A DNA stretch of 13,581 nucleotides from JBGTBQ01 sp041749275 (GCA_041749275.1 JBGTBQ010000254.1:1-13581); one strand, 5' to 3'. Counted from the first letter of the stretch, positions 1 to 5,934 are shown. A program made the numbers and translations. The notes: generated by a model from the letters alone, not told the origin.

Positions 1-472
1 TGTCAACGGGCGGCGCTTCCGCCTCGCTCACGACCGTCTGCTCGTCTGCCACGCTCGCCACCCGCAACGCGAAATCGAGCCGCGCGCCACGGCCCGCCAA
101 CAGCTCAAGCCCCGTCCTCTCTTCGACCGCGAACCCCGCGCACGCGACGCGCACCGTGTACGCGCCCGGCGGCAATTCAACGAAACGGAAGCGCCCCTCG
201 TCGTCCGTCACGACGGAGCGCGCGGCTTTCGTGGCGACGTGCGTCGCCATGACGGACGCGCCCGGCAGTGCGCCGCCGTTCTGGTCCACGACGACTCCGC
301 TGATCGAAACGTCGTCGAGGTCTTGCGCGGCTGCCGGCGCGCGTGGAGCGAAGAGAGCGAAGAGGAGTGGAAGCGAAATCGCGCAGCGGGAGACGAAGGT
401 TGCCACGCGTCGAACGGTTCGCGGTTCAGGATGGGAAGAGCGCGAGGCGGCGAAGGCGGTGAGGCTGCACAT
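1..472 (-). CDS. TonB-dependent receptor-like protein, N-terminal part (carboxypeptidase-regulatory-like domain)
   Basis: This is a partial gene: 157 codons are visible and the 3' end runs off the left edge. The start is the ATG at 470-472, with an AGGAG ribosome site at 481-485 and 8 bp spacing. Residues 30-50 form a hydrophobic signal segment ending in an alanine-rich cleavage region (APAAAQ), so the protein is exported. Residues about 57-138 (ISGVVVDQNGGALPGASV, then DDEGRFRFVELPPGAYTV) form a classic carboxypeptidase-regulatory-like Ig-fold domain. It is followed by the TVVSEAEAPPVD segment that usually leads into a TonB plug. In acidobacteria this layout is typical of large Oar-like TonB-dependent outer-membrane proteins of about 1000 residues. 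The barrel lies outside the window, so the receptor call is inferred. A different secreted protein carrying the same domain is possible. Confidence 0.72.
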   Translation of the reverse strand, partial: MCSLTAFAASRSSHPEPRTVRRVATFVSRCAISLPLLFALFAPRAPAAAQDLDDVSISGVVVDQNGGALPGASVMATHVATKAARSVVTDDEGRFRFVELPPGAYTVRVACAGFAVEERTGLELLAGRGARLDFALRVASVADEQTVVSEAEAPPVD

Positions 473-802
473 TGTCAATTCTCCTTGAGGGGTTGTGAGT
501 GAAAACGCGAGTCGCGCGCGAGGCGGCGCGGCCCCGTTCAGGAGTCTGGGCAAAGCCGTTTCAGCGTCGGGTGCCGTCGGCTGCTTTCGGTCTTGGATTC
601 ACCGCGGCGAGGGGTGAGACGGCGCGGGCATCCACTTTTCGACGGCGCGCAATTTATCACCACGACGCCCCGCGGCACAAGCGTTATTTCGTGCGGGTCT
701 GGGAAATTTGTAAAAGCCCGGAATTGGACTGACAGAATCTACCGTCCGTGAGGTGACGCGGCGAACTTCTCTATCACTTTTGCTTTTTCCAATCCAACAG
801 GT
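473..802. other. gene-poor stretch upstream of the receptor gene
   Basis: I see no convincing gene here. Open frames on both strands lack ribosome sites and recognisable protein features. The stretch holds the ribosome site and presumed leader of the minus-strand receptor gene, a weak promoter candidate near 653-680, and the left flank of the tRNA-derived repeat at 803. Confidence 0.5.
653..680 (-). promoter_or_regulatory. possible sigma-70-like promoter of the receptor gene
   Basis: On the minus strand, TTGTGC (675-680) is followed after 16 bp by GATAAA (653-658). These match the -35 and -10 consensus at about 3/6 and 4/6 positions. It lies about 180 bp upstream of the receptor start and would give a long leader. 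The match is weak and could be chance in a region with few AT-rich hexamers. Confidence 0.25.
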
Positions 803-837
803 TTGATGGAGCCGAGGGGGATCGAACTCCTGACCTC
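803..837 (-). repeat. distal att-like copy of the tRNA-Ala 3' end
   Basis: The stretch is identical to 2099-2133 except for one base (T828 against C2124). On the minus strand it reads as the base of the variable loop, the T-arm, the 3' acceptor strand and the discriminator A of tRNA-Ala. The mismatch breaks a G-C pair of the T-stem. Upstream of it on the minus strand there is no anticodon arm, D-arm or 5' acceptor strand, so it is not a functional tRNA. Confidence 0.7.
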
Positions 838-925
838 ATGACTGTTTTTCTTAAAGCACTCAGTACAGGACAAAATCCAGTAAACCCGTAGTCTGAGCGG
901 AGGTGGGAGCGCGGAGGCGGAACCA

Positions 926-1396
926 GTGTTGATTGAAGATGCGCCAAGCAGGGCGCAATGGGTTGTGAAAGCAGATGATGTCATTACTTCGACGGTGCGC
1001 CCTATCCGGCGGTTGTCAGCCATGATTGAAGCAGAACAAAGCGGCGACGTATGCTCATCAGGCTTTGCCGTATTAAGACCAAAGCACATCGAGCCGGAAG
1101 TGTTGCTGGTTTTTCTACGTGCGCCCATCATCTGCGAAATTCTTGACCTACACACCACAGCTTCCATGTATCCGGCCATCTCGACTGAAGACCTTTTGCA
1201 TATCCCCATCACGCTTCCTTCAGATGAAGCGCGCACAGAGATCGTGGAAAAGGTGCAAAATTCTCGAAAAGTCAAAAAGGAATCGAAGCGGCTGCTCGAT
1301 ATTGCCAAGCGGGGCGTTGAGATGGCGATTGAAGAGGACGAGCGAGCGGCGCTTCTCTGGATGGAGAAAGAAACGGCTTCGATTTTAAGAGCGTAG
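926..1396 (+). pseudogene. hsdS: HsdS fragment (type I restriction specificity subunit, C-terminal part)
   Basis: The encoded 156 residues look like the second half of one HsdS target-recognition domain and the following helical spacer. The string LIEDAPSRAQWVVKADDVITSTVRP, broken here only for description, is residues 2-26 in HsdS style. It is followed by CSSGFAVLRP and YPAISTEDLLHIPITLPS at about residues 90-107. The tail (110-150) is a charged helix that could form the HsdS coiled coil. HsdS proteins are usually 400 or more residues with two recognition domains, so well over half is missing. The frame is open from 884; GTG 926 is simply its first usable start, and no ribosome site is evident. 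There is no hsdM or hsdR nearby. It is most likely a remnant, though half-size HsdS proteins that dimerise are known. It overlaps the end of the convergent nuclease gene. Confidence 0.7.
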
Positions 1397-2014
1397 CTTG
1401 TCCCACCGCTCCGCGGACGCTTCCGCGATGGTGACGTAGGTTTTGAGATGCGCTACTTCGTCGAATGAGAAGATATATGCTGTGTCGTTAAAAAGATAAT
1501 AACCGACGATAAAATCGAACTCTCCCGGCTGGTATCTCCTGCGCTTGCCGTGTCCTTCCGTACAGGTGAGCAAAACATTCGGCAACCCATGTTGATTCGT
1601 CGCGTTTACACAACGGACTTGAATCTTCAGGATTTTCCCGCTCTCAGGCACTTGAACCATCCAATCCGTTTTGTCTCCGTCAAAGAAAGCGGAATAGATG
1701 TTGAAACCGTGGAGAGCCAAGCGAAAAAGAACAGCGGCCTCGGCAATTTTACCTTTGTGATAAGGCTTGAGATTTTGCCAGATAACCGCGCGGTTATGTT
1801 TTGATTCCTCGCCGTGACTCTTTTTCGGCGTCGCATAACGGTTGGCGAGCTTATTTCGCGTTCGCTTTTCCTCGTCGGTCAAAGGATAAGGCTTCAACCA
1901 TACACTGAGTGAACTCCTCGCAGCCCCGATAGCGGTTTCTATTTCACTCAGCGAGAGTCTCTCTTCAAGACGCAGGCGAATCGCTTCGGCCTTCAACTCA
2001 GGTTTGGCAAGCAT
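1385..2014 (-). CDS. HTH domain plus PD-(D/E)XK-like endonuclease
   Basis: The product has 209 residues. Residues about 14-45 form a helix-turn-helix (LSLSEIETAIGAARSSLSVWLK) resembling Hin/transposase-type N-termini and probably binding DNA. Residues 85-190 resemble the PDDEXK_5 type of nuclease fold: E92 in GKIAEAAVLFRL, D117 in DKTDW, and a beta-strand LKIQVRC giving Q132-x-R134 where the core motif has (E/Q)-x-K. The nearest described relatives include cyanobacterial homing endonucleases of the I-Ssp6803I type; this link is family knowledge and was not tested. The start is ATG 2012-2014, 10 bp after GGGAG. An ATG three codons upstream sits almost on top of the ribosome site. Longer open frame upstream reads through the tRNA and is rejected. 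The gene lies 88 bp downstream of tRNA-Ala on the same strand, inside the att-like repeats. The Lys-to-Arg change leaves catalytic activity uncertain. Confidence 0.68.
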   Translation of the reverse strand: MLAKPELKAEAIRLRLEERLSLSEIETAIGAARSSLSVWLKPYPLTDEEKRTRNKLANRYATPKKSHGEESKHNRAVIWQNLKPYHKGKIAEAAVLFRLALHGFNIYSAFFDGDKTDWMVQVPESGKILKIQVRCVNATNQHGLPNVLLTCTEGHGKRRRYQPGEFDFIVGYYLFNDTAYIFSFDEVAHLKTYVTIAEASAERWDKLRS

Positions 2015-2098
2015 GATGCTCATTCTCCCTTGATACGATTGAGATGAGAAAATAATCCGAGGCGGAATAATGAGCGTGAAATGTTTTAGGGTGGAATC

Positions 2099-2133
2099 TT
2101 GATGGAGCCGAGGGGGATCGAACCCCTGACCTC
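2099..2133 (-). repeat. proximal att-like copy overlapping the tRNA-Ala 3' end
   Basis: This is the partner of 803-837, with 34 of 35 bases identical. It runs from 4 bp past the tRNA 3' end through the acceptor strand and T-arm to the base of the anticodon stem, where similarity stops. Tyrosine recombinases commonly use tRNA 3' segments as attachment sites. Confidence 0.7.
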
Positions 2134-2175
2134 CGCGCTGCCAGCGCGGCGCTCTCCCAGCTGAGCTACGGCCCC
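2103..2175 (-). tRNA. tRNA-Ala (anticodon GGC)
   Basis: The 73-base cloverleaf folds completely. The acceptor GGGGCCG pairs with CGGCTCC with one G-T wobble. The D-arm GCTC/GAGC and the anticodon stem CCGCG/CGCGG carry the loop CTGGCAG, which gives anticodon GGC. The variable loop is AGGTC, and the T-arm AGGGG/CCCCT has loop TTCGATC. The discriminator is A; no CCA is encoded, as the next bases are TC. It reads GCC and GCU alanine codons. Its 3' end coincides with one of the two att-like repeats and is intact. Confidence 0.97.
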
Positions 2176-2228
2176 TTATCAACGACCCGGCGTTCGCGCG
2201 GAAGCACTCCGGCTGCGGGCGGAAAAAA

Positions 2229-2258
2229 AACTTAGCACACTTGCGCGCTTGACGGCAA
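2229..2258 (-). promoter_or_regulatory. possible promoter of tRNA-Ala
   Basis: On the minus strand, TTGCCG (2253-2258), an 18-bp spacer and TAAGTT (2229-2234) lie about 54 bp upstream of the tRNA 5' end. The match to the sigma-70 consensus is modest. A run of eight A residues on the plus strand (2223-2230) lies just inside the -10. Confidence 0.25.
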
Positions 2259-2388
2259 ACACAGGCAAGACGCGCGATGCGGCGTCCGATTGAACGATGC
2301 GCGGGGCGACTCTCGGCGGGCAAAGAGACAGCGGCGCTCGTGTGGGCTGACAGCCCCTTTATGAGCGTGTTAGGCTTCTCGATCTTTG

Positions 2389-3312
2389 ATGAAGAGTTCC
2401 GACATCGGATTGCGGCACACGGCGGAGGATGGCGAAGGTCGCGCGTACCTCTACATGCTGGCGGGTTCGCTGGCCTTCGCCACGATGGGCGCGCTCAGTC
2501 ATCTGGCGGGCGAGCGCGCCGACTGGCAGTTGGTGGCGGTGGCGCGCACGCTGGTGGCGTTCGTCCTCTCGACCAGCCTCGCGCTCTCGACGGGCGTGCG
2601 GCTCGTCTTTCTGCGTCCCGGCATTCTGTGGATGCGAAGCTTCGCCGGAAGCGTCGGCGTTCTGTGCGCCTTCTATGCGCTGACGCACCTACCCATTTCG
2701 ACCGCGCTCACGCTCTCGAACACCGTGCCCGTGTGGGTGACGCTGCTGGCGTGGCCCGCTCTCGGACAGCGGCCCGCCGCGCCGGTGTGGGGCGCCATCG
2801 TCGCGGGGCTGTGCGGTATCGCGCTCATGCAGAGGCCGGAACTGGTGGGGAACCGGCTGGCGGGAATGCTCGCGGTCGGAAACGCGCTCTGCACGGCGGT
2901 GGCGATGATCGGGTTGAATAAACTCAAGGGCGTGGACGCGCGCGCGGTGGTGACGCACTTCTCCGGCGTCTCGACCGTGTTCACGCTCGCGGCGCTCTTC
3001 TTAGCGGGCGGTGCGGTGAACTACGGCGTGTTGAGAGAGCCGATGACGCTGGCGCTGCTGGCGGGCGTCGGCGCGGCGGGGACGCTGGGGCAGTTGGGGA
3101 TGACGAAGGCGTTCGCGCTCGGCACGCCATCGCGCGTGTCGGTCGTCGGGTTGATGCAGGTCGTCTTTGCGATGCTCTTCGACCTGCTCCTCTGGCGTCG
3201 CCGGTTCGATGCCCTCACGGTCGCGGGCATCTTCCTCGTCATCGCGCCCTCCGCGTGGCTGATGCTCCACAACCCGCTCAGAAAGAGCACTCCGATTCAC
3301 ACCACGAATTAA
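2389..3312 (+). CDS. DMT-superfamily (EamA) transporter
   Basis: The product is a 307-residue, very hydrophobic inner-membrane protein with about ten transmembrane helices in two EamA repeats (about residues 20-147 and 158-294), the normal size and layout for the drug/metabolite transporter family. Repeat 1 contains the typical FYALTHLPISTALTLSNTVP segment after a membrane helix. Repeat 2 ends in SVVGLMQVVFAMLFDLLLW and a helix before a short polar tail. Substrates in this family range from amino acids and nucleotides to metabolite efflux, and nothing here fixes the substrate. ATG 2389 was chosen over the adjacent TTG 2386; no clear ribosome site precedes either. The gene is single, on the strand opposite its neighbours, and ends just before a long hairpin. 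Confidence 0.88.
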   Translation: MKSSDIGLRHTAEDGEGRAYLYMLAGSLAFATMGALSHLAGERADWQLVAVARTLVAFVLSTSLALSTGVRLVFLRPGILWMRSFAGSVGVLCAFYALTHLPISTALTLSNTVPVWVTLLAWPALGQRPAAPVWGAIVAGLCGIALMQRPELVGNRLAGMLAVGNALCTAVAMIGLNKLKGVDARAVVTHFSGVSTVFTLAALFLAGGAVNYGVLREPMTLALLAGVGAAGTLGQLGMTKAFALGTPSRVSVVGLMQVVFAMLFDLLLWRRRFDALTVAGIFLVIAPSAWLMLHNPLRKSTPIHTTN

Positions 3313-3319
3313 TATCAAA

Positions 3320-3397
3320 GGCGGAGGGCGTGAACGTGTGGGAAGACGCCTTCGTTACGTCACCGAGGCATCCTCCCACCTGTCCGCGCCTTCCGCC
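3320..3397. terminator. long imperfect hairpin between convergent genes
   Basis: Arms 3320-3346 and 3371-3397 (27 bases each) match in inverted orientation at 21 positions, with a 24-base loop. TTTTT follows at 3405-3409, eight bases after the stem. It lies between the stop of the EamA gene (3312) and the stop of the convergent enoyl-CoA hydratase (3411). A terminator for the plus-strand gene is the simplest reading. The stem is longer than a usual intrinsic terminator. Confidence 0.5.
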
Positions 3398-3410
3398 GTG
3401 AGCATTTTTC

Positions 3411-4193
3411 TTAGCGTCCTTTAAAGTCCGGCTTGCGTTTTTCGAGGAAGGCGCGGACGCCTTCGTCTTTGTCCTCGCTCGAAAAGCAGAGGGCGAAGAG
3501 GTCAACCTCGCGTCTGAGGCCCTCGTCGAGGTTCGAGCGCGAGGCGATCTTGACCGCCTCTTTCGCCAGCTTTAGCGCGACCGGGCTTTTCTCGGCGATG
3601 CGGTGCGCCATCTCCATCGTCTTGCCTTCGAGGTCGGCGGCGGGGACGACCATGTTGACGAGGCCAAGCTGAAAGGCCGTCTGCGCGTCAATCATGTCGC
3701 CCGTCAGGATCAACTCCATCGCCTTGCCTTCACCGACGAGACGCGTCAGGCGTTGCGTGCCGCCGCCGCCCGGAATAATGCCGAGGTTGATTTCGGGTTG
3801 GCCGAATTTCGCGTTCTCGCTCGCAATCCGCAAATCGCACGCGAGCGCCAACTCGCAGCCGCCGCCGAGGCAGAAGCCGTTGACCATCGCGATGACGGGT
3901 TTCGGGAACGAATCCACGGCGGTGAAGAGCGAGCGCCCCAGCATCACGTCGCGCTGCGTGATGGGCGTGCGCCCCTCGAACTCGGCGATGTCGGCGCCCG
4001 CGACGAAAGCTTTCTCGCCCGCGCCCGTGATGATGACGACGCGCACGCCCTCGTCTTCGCGCAACTCGTCCAGCGCCGCCGCGCCCTCGGCCCGCGTCTG
4101 AATGTTCAGCGCGTTCAGCTTCTGCGGGCGGTTGATGGTGATGACGGCGACGCGGTCGCGCCGCTCAAGTAGAAGTGTCTCGTATGATGCCAT
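3411..4193 (-). CDS. enoyl-CoA hydratase (crotonase family)
   Basis: The product has 260 residues, the usual family length. It hydrates 2-enoyl-CoA to 3-hydroxyacyl-CoA in beta-oxidation or butyrate-type metabolism, in the cytoplasm. The family signature is complete: the oxyanion-hole segments KAFVAGADIAEF (61-72) and GGGCE (110-114), the two catalytic glutamates E114 (GGGCELALACD) and E134 (FGQPEINLG), then GIIPGGGGTQRL. Having both glutamates favours a true hydratase over other crotonase activities. The start is ATG 4191-4193, with GGAGG five bases upstream. It is the last of three minus-strand genes with a dehydrogenase acting on its product. A 148-bp spacer carrying an inverted heptamer repeat separates it from pilZ. 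The chain-length preference cannot be read from the sequence. Confidence 0.92.
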   Translation of the reverse strand: MASYETLLLERRDRVAVITINRPQKLNALNIQTRAEGAAALDELREDEGVRVVIITGAGEKAFVAGADIAEFEGRTPITQRDVMLGRSLFTAVDSFPKPVIAMVNGFCLGGGCELALACDLRIASENAKFGQPEINLGIIPGGGGTQRLTRLVGEGKAMELILTGDMIDAQTAFQLGLVNMVVPAADLEGKTMEMAHRIAEKSPVALKLAKEAVKIASRSNLDEGLRREVDLFALCFSSEDKDEGVRAFLEKRKPDFKGR

Positions 4194-4232
4194 GCAAACC
4201 TCCAAAAAAATGATTAAGTGATGAGTGAGAAA

Positions 4233-4329
4233 GGGCTGTTAGCTGTTAGCCGTTAGCATTCAGCCTTTCCCCTTCAATCTCACCGAAGGTTCTTTAAGCT
4301 AACGGCTAACGGCTAACGGCTAACAGCCC
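4233..4329. repeat. inverted repeat made of GTTAGCC-type heptamers
   Basis: The left arm 4233-4257 consists of GGGCT followed by GTTAGCT, GTTAGCC and GTTAGC. The right arm 4298-4329 is the reverse complement of the same design with one extra heptamer (32 against 25 bases). Apart from the unit count there is one T/C difference. The 40-bp loop has no clear features. Transcribed from the minus strand it would form a long hairpin in the pilZ to enoyl-CoA hydratase spacer. The one-unit difference suggests slippage within tandem 7-mers. Confidence 0.85.
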
Positions 4330-4341
4330 GCTTATCACGCG

Positions 4342-4719
4342 TCACTGTTCCTCGCCGGTCGGCGAAGAAGTCCCCTGCTCGTCGGCGACCCAAGAGACGA
4401 AGAGGCGGAGCCAGTTGTCCGCCGGCTCCACGATCTGGACGCCGACGCGCGCCGTGCCGTAGATGGCGGGCGCGATGCGGACGACCTTCGCCGTCGCTTC
4501 GATGGGCGAGCCGTCGGGGCGGTGCGCGCGCACGTAGAGCTGGTCGCCGCGGCCCACCTTCTGGTTGAGGTGGAAGAGCGCGCCCAGCGTCGAGATGTCG
4601 TCCGTCTCGGTCGGCTCGCTCCACGCCGAGCCGTCGTCGGCGCGCCCCGACACCACGACCGGCAGCCGCAGCGCCATCCGCAGCGCGAACCGTCGCTCTC
4701 CTTCGTAAGGCTTGGTCAT
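4342..4719 (-). CDS. PilZ-domain protein (probable c-di-GMP receptor)
   Basis: The product has 125 residues and is essentially a single PilZ domain. The two c-di-GMP contacts are present: RxxxR at R10-R14 (ERRFALR) and D/NxSxxG at D41-G46 (DISTLG), followed by the beta-barrel strands QLYVRAH and ATAKVVRI, then ARVGVQIVEP. There is no signal peptide or membrane segment, so it should act in the cytoplasm. The partner is unknown; stand-alone PilZ proteins usually act through protein contacts on motility, polysaccharide or secretion. The start is ATG 4717-4719. The arm of a heptamer inverted repeat ends four bases upstream and no ribosome site is visible. It sits between two beta-oxidation genes on the same strand, but co-function is only suggested by position. 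Confidence 0.85.
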   Translation of the reverse strand: MTKPYEGERRFALRMALRLPVVVSGRADDGSAWSEPTETDDISTLGALFHLNQKVGRGDQLYVRAHRPDGSPIEATAKVVRIAPAIYGTARVGVQIVEPADNWLRLFVSWVADEQGTSSPTGEEQ

Positions 4720-4723
4720 AATC

Positions 4724-4848
4724 AGTAGGCAGCAGGCAACGGGCAGCGGGCAGCGGGCAGCAGGAATACAGCGCGGTTTATCACAAGTTGGCGGCGGCTT
4801 GAAGCAGTCTGGTTTTGACTGCCCGCTGCCCGCTGCCTGCTGCCTACT
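4724..4848. repeat. inverted repeat made of GGGCAGC/GGCAGCA-type heptamers
   Basis: Arms 4724-4753 and 4819-4848 (30 bases each) are inverted copies with one mismatch. Each begins AGTAGG and continues as 7-bp units (GCAGCAG, GCAGCGG and similar). The inner side of the left arm carries further units to about 4763. The 65-bp centre has no clear gene. The right arm contains the TAG stop of the 3-hydroxyacyl-CoA dehydrogenase gene (4844-4846); the left arm ends four bases before the pilZ start. The repeat unit differs from that at 4233-4329 but the design is the same. Confidence 0.88.
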
Positions 4849-5743
4849 CCCATTTGTAAAAGCCTTCGCCGCTCTTCTTGCCGAGCTTGCCGGCGGCGAC
4901 CATGCGCCGCAGAAGTTCGGGTGCGCGGAAGCGCTCGGCGCCGAGCTTGCGATGAAGATAGTCGGCGATATTGAGACGCACATCGAGGCCGACCAAGTCG
5001 GATAACTTAAGCGGCCCCATGGGGTGATTGTAGCCCAACTCCATCGCCGTATCTATATCTTTCGCGCTCGCCACGCCCTCTTCGAGCATCCGCATCGCTT
5101 CGAGGCCGATGGCGACGCCCAAACGAGACGAGGCGAAGCCCGGTACGTCCCGGACCGTAATCGGCTCCTTTTTCATCTTCAGCCCGACCTCGCGCGCCGT
5201 CTCGACGGTCTCGGCGGAAGTCTCGCGCCCGACGACGATTTCCAGCAGGCGCATGATGTGGACGGGGTTGAAGAAGTGCATCCCGACCACGCGCTCAGGG
5301 TTTTTCGCCCCCTCCGCGATCTCCGTAATCGAGAGCGAGGAGGTGTTCGTGGCGAAGATGAAGGACTTGCCGCCAGCGACTCTCTCAACCTCGCGCAGGG
5401 TTTCGCGCTTTAGCTCAAGGCGTTCCGGCACGGCCTCGATGAAGAGGTCGGCATCGCCCGTCTCTTCCATGTCGGTCGTGCCGCGAATGTTGCCGAGCGC
5501 CCGCGCGCGCTCTTCCTCCGTGACCTTGCCGCGCTCGACGCCTTTGGCGAGGTTCGACTCGACGGCGCGAAGCGCGCGCGCGACCAGTTCGTCCGAGATG
5601 TCACGCAAAGTCACGCGGTAGCCCGCGGCGGCGGCGGCCTGCGCGATGCCGTGCCCCATCGTGCCCGCGCCGAGAACGGCGATGCGCTCGATCACGCCGG
5701 TGTAAGGATGATTACTGACTTCGTTGTGGGCGGAGGTGTTCAA
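4844..5743 (-). CDS. 3-hydroxyacyl-CoA dehydrogenase (3-hydroxybutyryl-CoA dehydrogenase type)
   Basis: The product has 299 residues. It oxidises 3-hydroxyacyl-CoA to 3-ketoacyl-CoA with NAD in the cytoplasm, the step after enoyl-CoA hydratase. The N-terminal Rossmann motif is GAGTMG (25-30). The catalytic dyad is H156 (GMHFFNP) and E168 (RLLEIV), with the TNTSSL substrate loop at 132-137. The C-terminal helical domain carries NHPMGPLKLSDLVGLD (239-254). The usual active-site Asn in the PGFxxNR segment is replaced: here it is PGFASSR, with S206 at that place. The start is uncertain: TTG 5741-5743 gives the full frame with a weak upstream GAAG; GTG 5693-5695, directly before the Rossmann strand, is the alternative. 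The stop codon lies inside a repeat arm. It is probably the first gene of the hbd-pilZ-enoyl-CoA hydratase set. Confidence 0.9.
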   Translation of the reverse strand: MNTSAHNEVSNHPYTGVIERIAVLGAGTMGHGIAQAAAAAGYRVTLRDISDELVARALRAVESNLAKGVERGKVTEEERARALGNIRGTTDMEETGDADLFIEAVPERLELKRETLREVERVAGGKSFIFATNTSSLSITEIAEGAKNPERVVGMHFFNPVHIMRLLEIVVGRETSAETVETAREVGLKMKKEPITVRDVPGFASSRLGVAIGLEAMRMLEEGVASAKDIDTAMELGYNHPMGPLKLSDLVGLDVRLNIADYLHRKLGAERFRAPELLRRMVAAGKLGKKSGEGFYKWE

Positions 5744-5829
5744 TCGCTTCAGCGTCAGCGGGTGGCCGAAATGCGCGCGGCGCGGCCCGTCGTGCGGTCA
5801 CAAGTTCGACTACTTCCGGCGCGAGACGT

Positions 5830-5835
5830 TATACT
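5830..5835 (+). promoter_or_regulatory. possible -10 element for trxB
   Basis: TATACT lies in the 191-bp region between the divergent dehydrogenase and trxB genes. A TTCGAC 19 bp upstream (5805-5810) is the only -35 candidate and is poorly spaced. The element stands out in a very GC-rich stretch, about 100 bp before the trxB start. Confidence 0.3.
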
Positions 5836-5934
5836 ACACGCGCAAGGAAAAAGGCTACCGTCCGCTACGCCGCGCCCGTCGCCCGTGCGGCGGCCCGCAT
5901 GGAATCCCCGAAGGAGAGACTGGAAAGAAGCGAA

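Larger units (their letters stand above)
803..2133. mobile_element. tRNA-Ala-associated integrated element or its remnant, without integrase
   Basis: The segment is bounded by direct repeats of 35 bp with one mismatch (803-837 and 2099-2133). The right copy is the 3' part of an intact tRNA-Ala gene; the left copy is an isolated tRNA 3' end with nothing tRNA-like upstream of it. An element that inserts into a tRNA 3' end restores the tRNA and leaves a duplicate at its far end, which is exactly this arrangement. The cargo is an HsdS fragment (plus) and an HTH-nuclease gene (minus), converging with a 12-bp overlap. No recombinase gene is present. It may therefore be a deletion remnant or a small passenger mobilised by an integrase elsewhere. 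The mobile nature is inferred from the repeat architecture and cargo. Confidence 0.65.

Noticed and set aside
499..732. Small plus-strand frame upstream of the island
   Set aside because: Arginine-rich composition typical of GC-rich noncoding frames, and no ribosome site.
803..900. A second tRNA gene at the left repeat
   Set aside because: Only the T-arm and acceptor 3' strand are present; no anticodon arm, D-arm or 5' acceptor strand can be paired, and the T-stem has a mismatch.
739..1308. 189-codon open frame antisense to the HsdS fragment
   Set aside because: There are no recognisable features. The plus strand carries clear HsdS similarity over the same bases, and the frame also runs through the tRNA-derived repeat.
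2015..2323. N-terminal extension of the nuclease frame up to 2323
   Set aside because: The extension is a translation of the tRNA-Ala gene and its promoter side. It has no ribosome site, whereas ATG 2014 does.
3603..4172. Long plus-strand open frame opposite enoyl-CoA hydratase
   Set aside because: It is a high-GC shadow of the hydratase, which has complete catalytic motifs and a good ribosome site.
4233..4848. CRISPR array or phase-variable coding repeat
   Set aside because: The units are 7 bp, directly abutting and in inverted arms, without spacers of uniform size. No cas genes are near, and the arrays are not inside a coding region.
4720..4983. N-terminal extension of the PilZ frame up to 4983
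   Set aside because: It reads through the heptamer repeat and antisense to the dehydrogenase gene; the PilZ domain begins right after ATG 4719.
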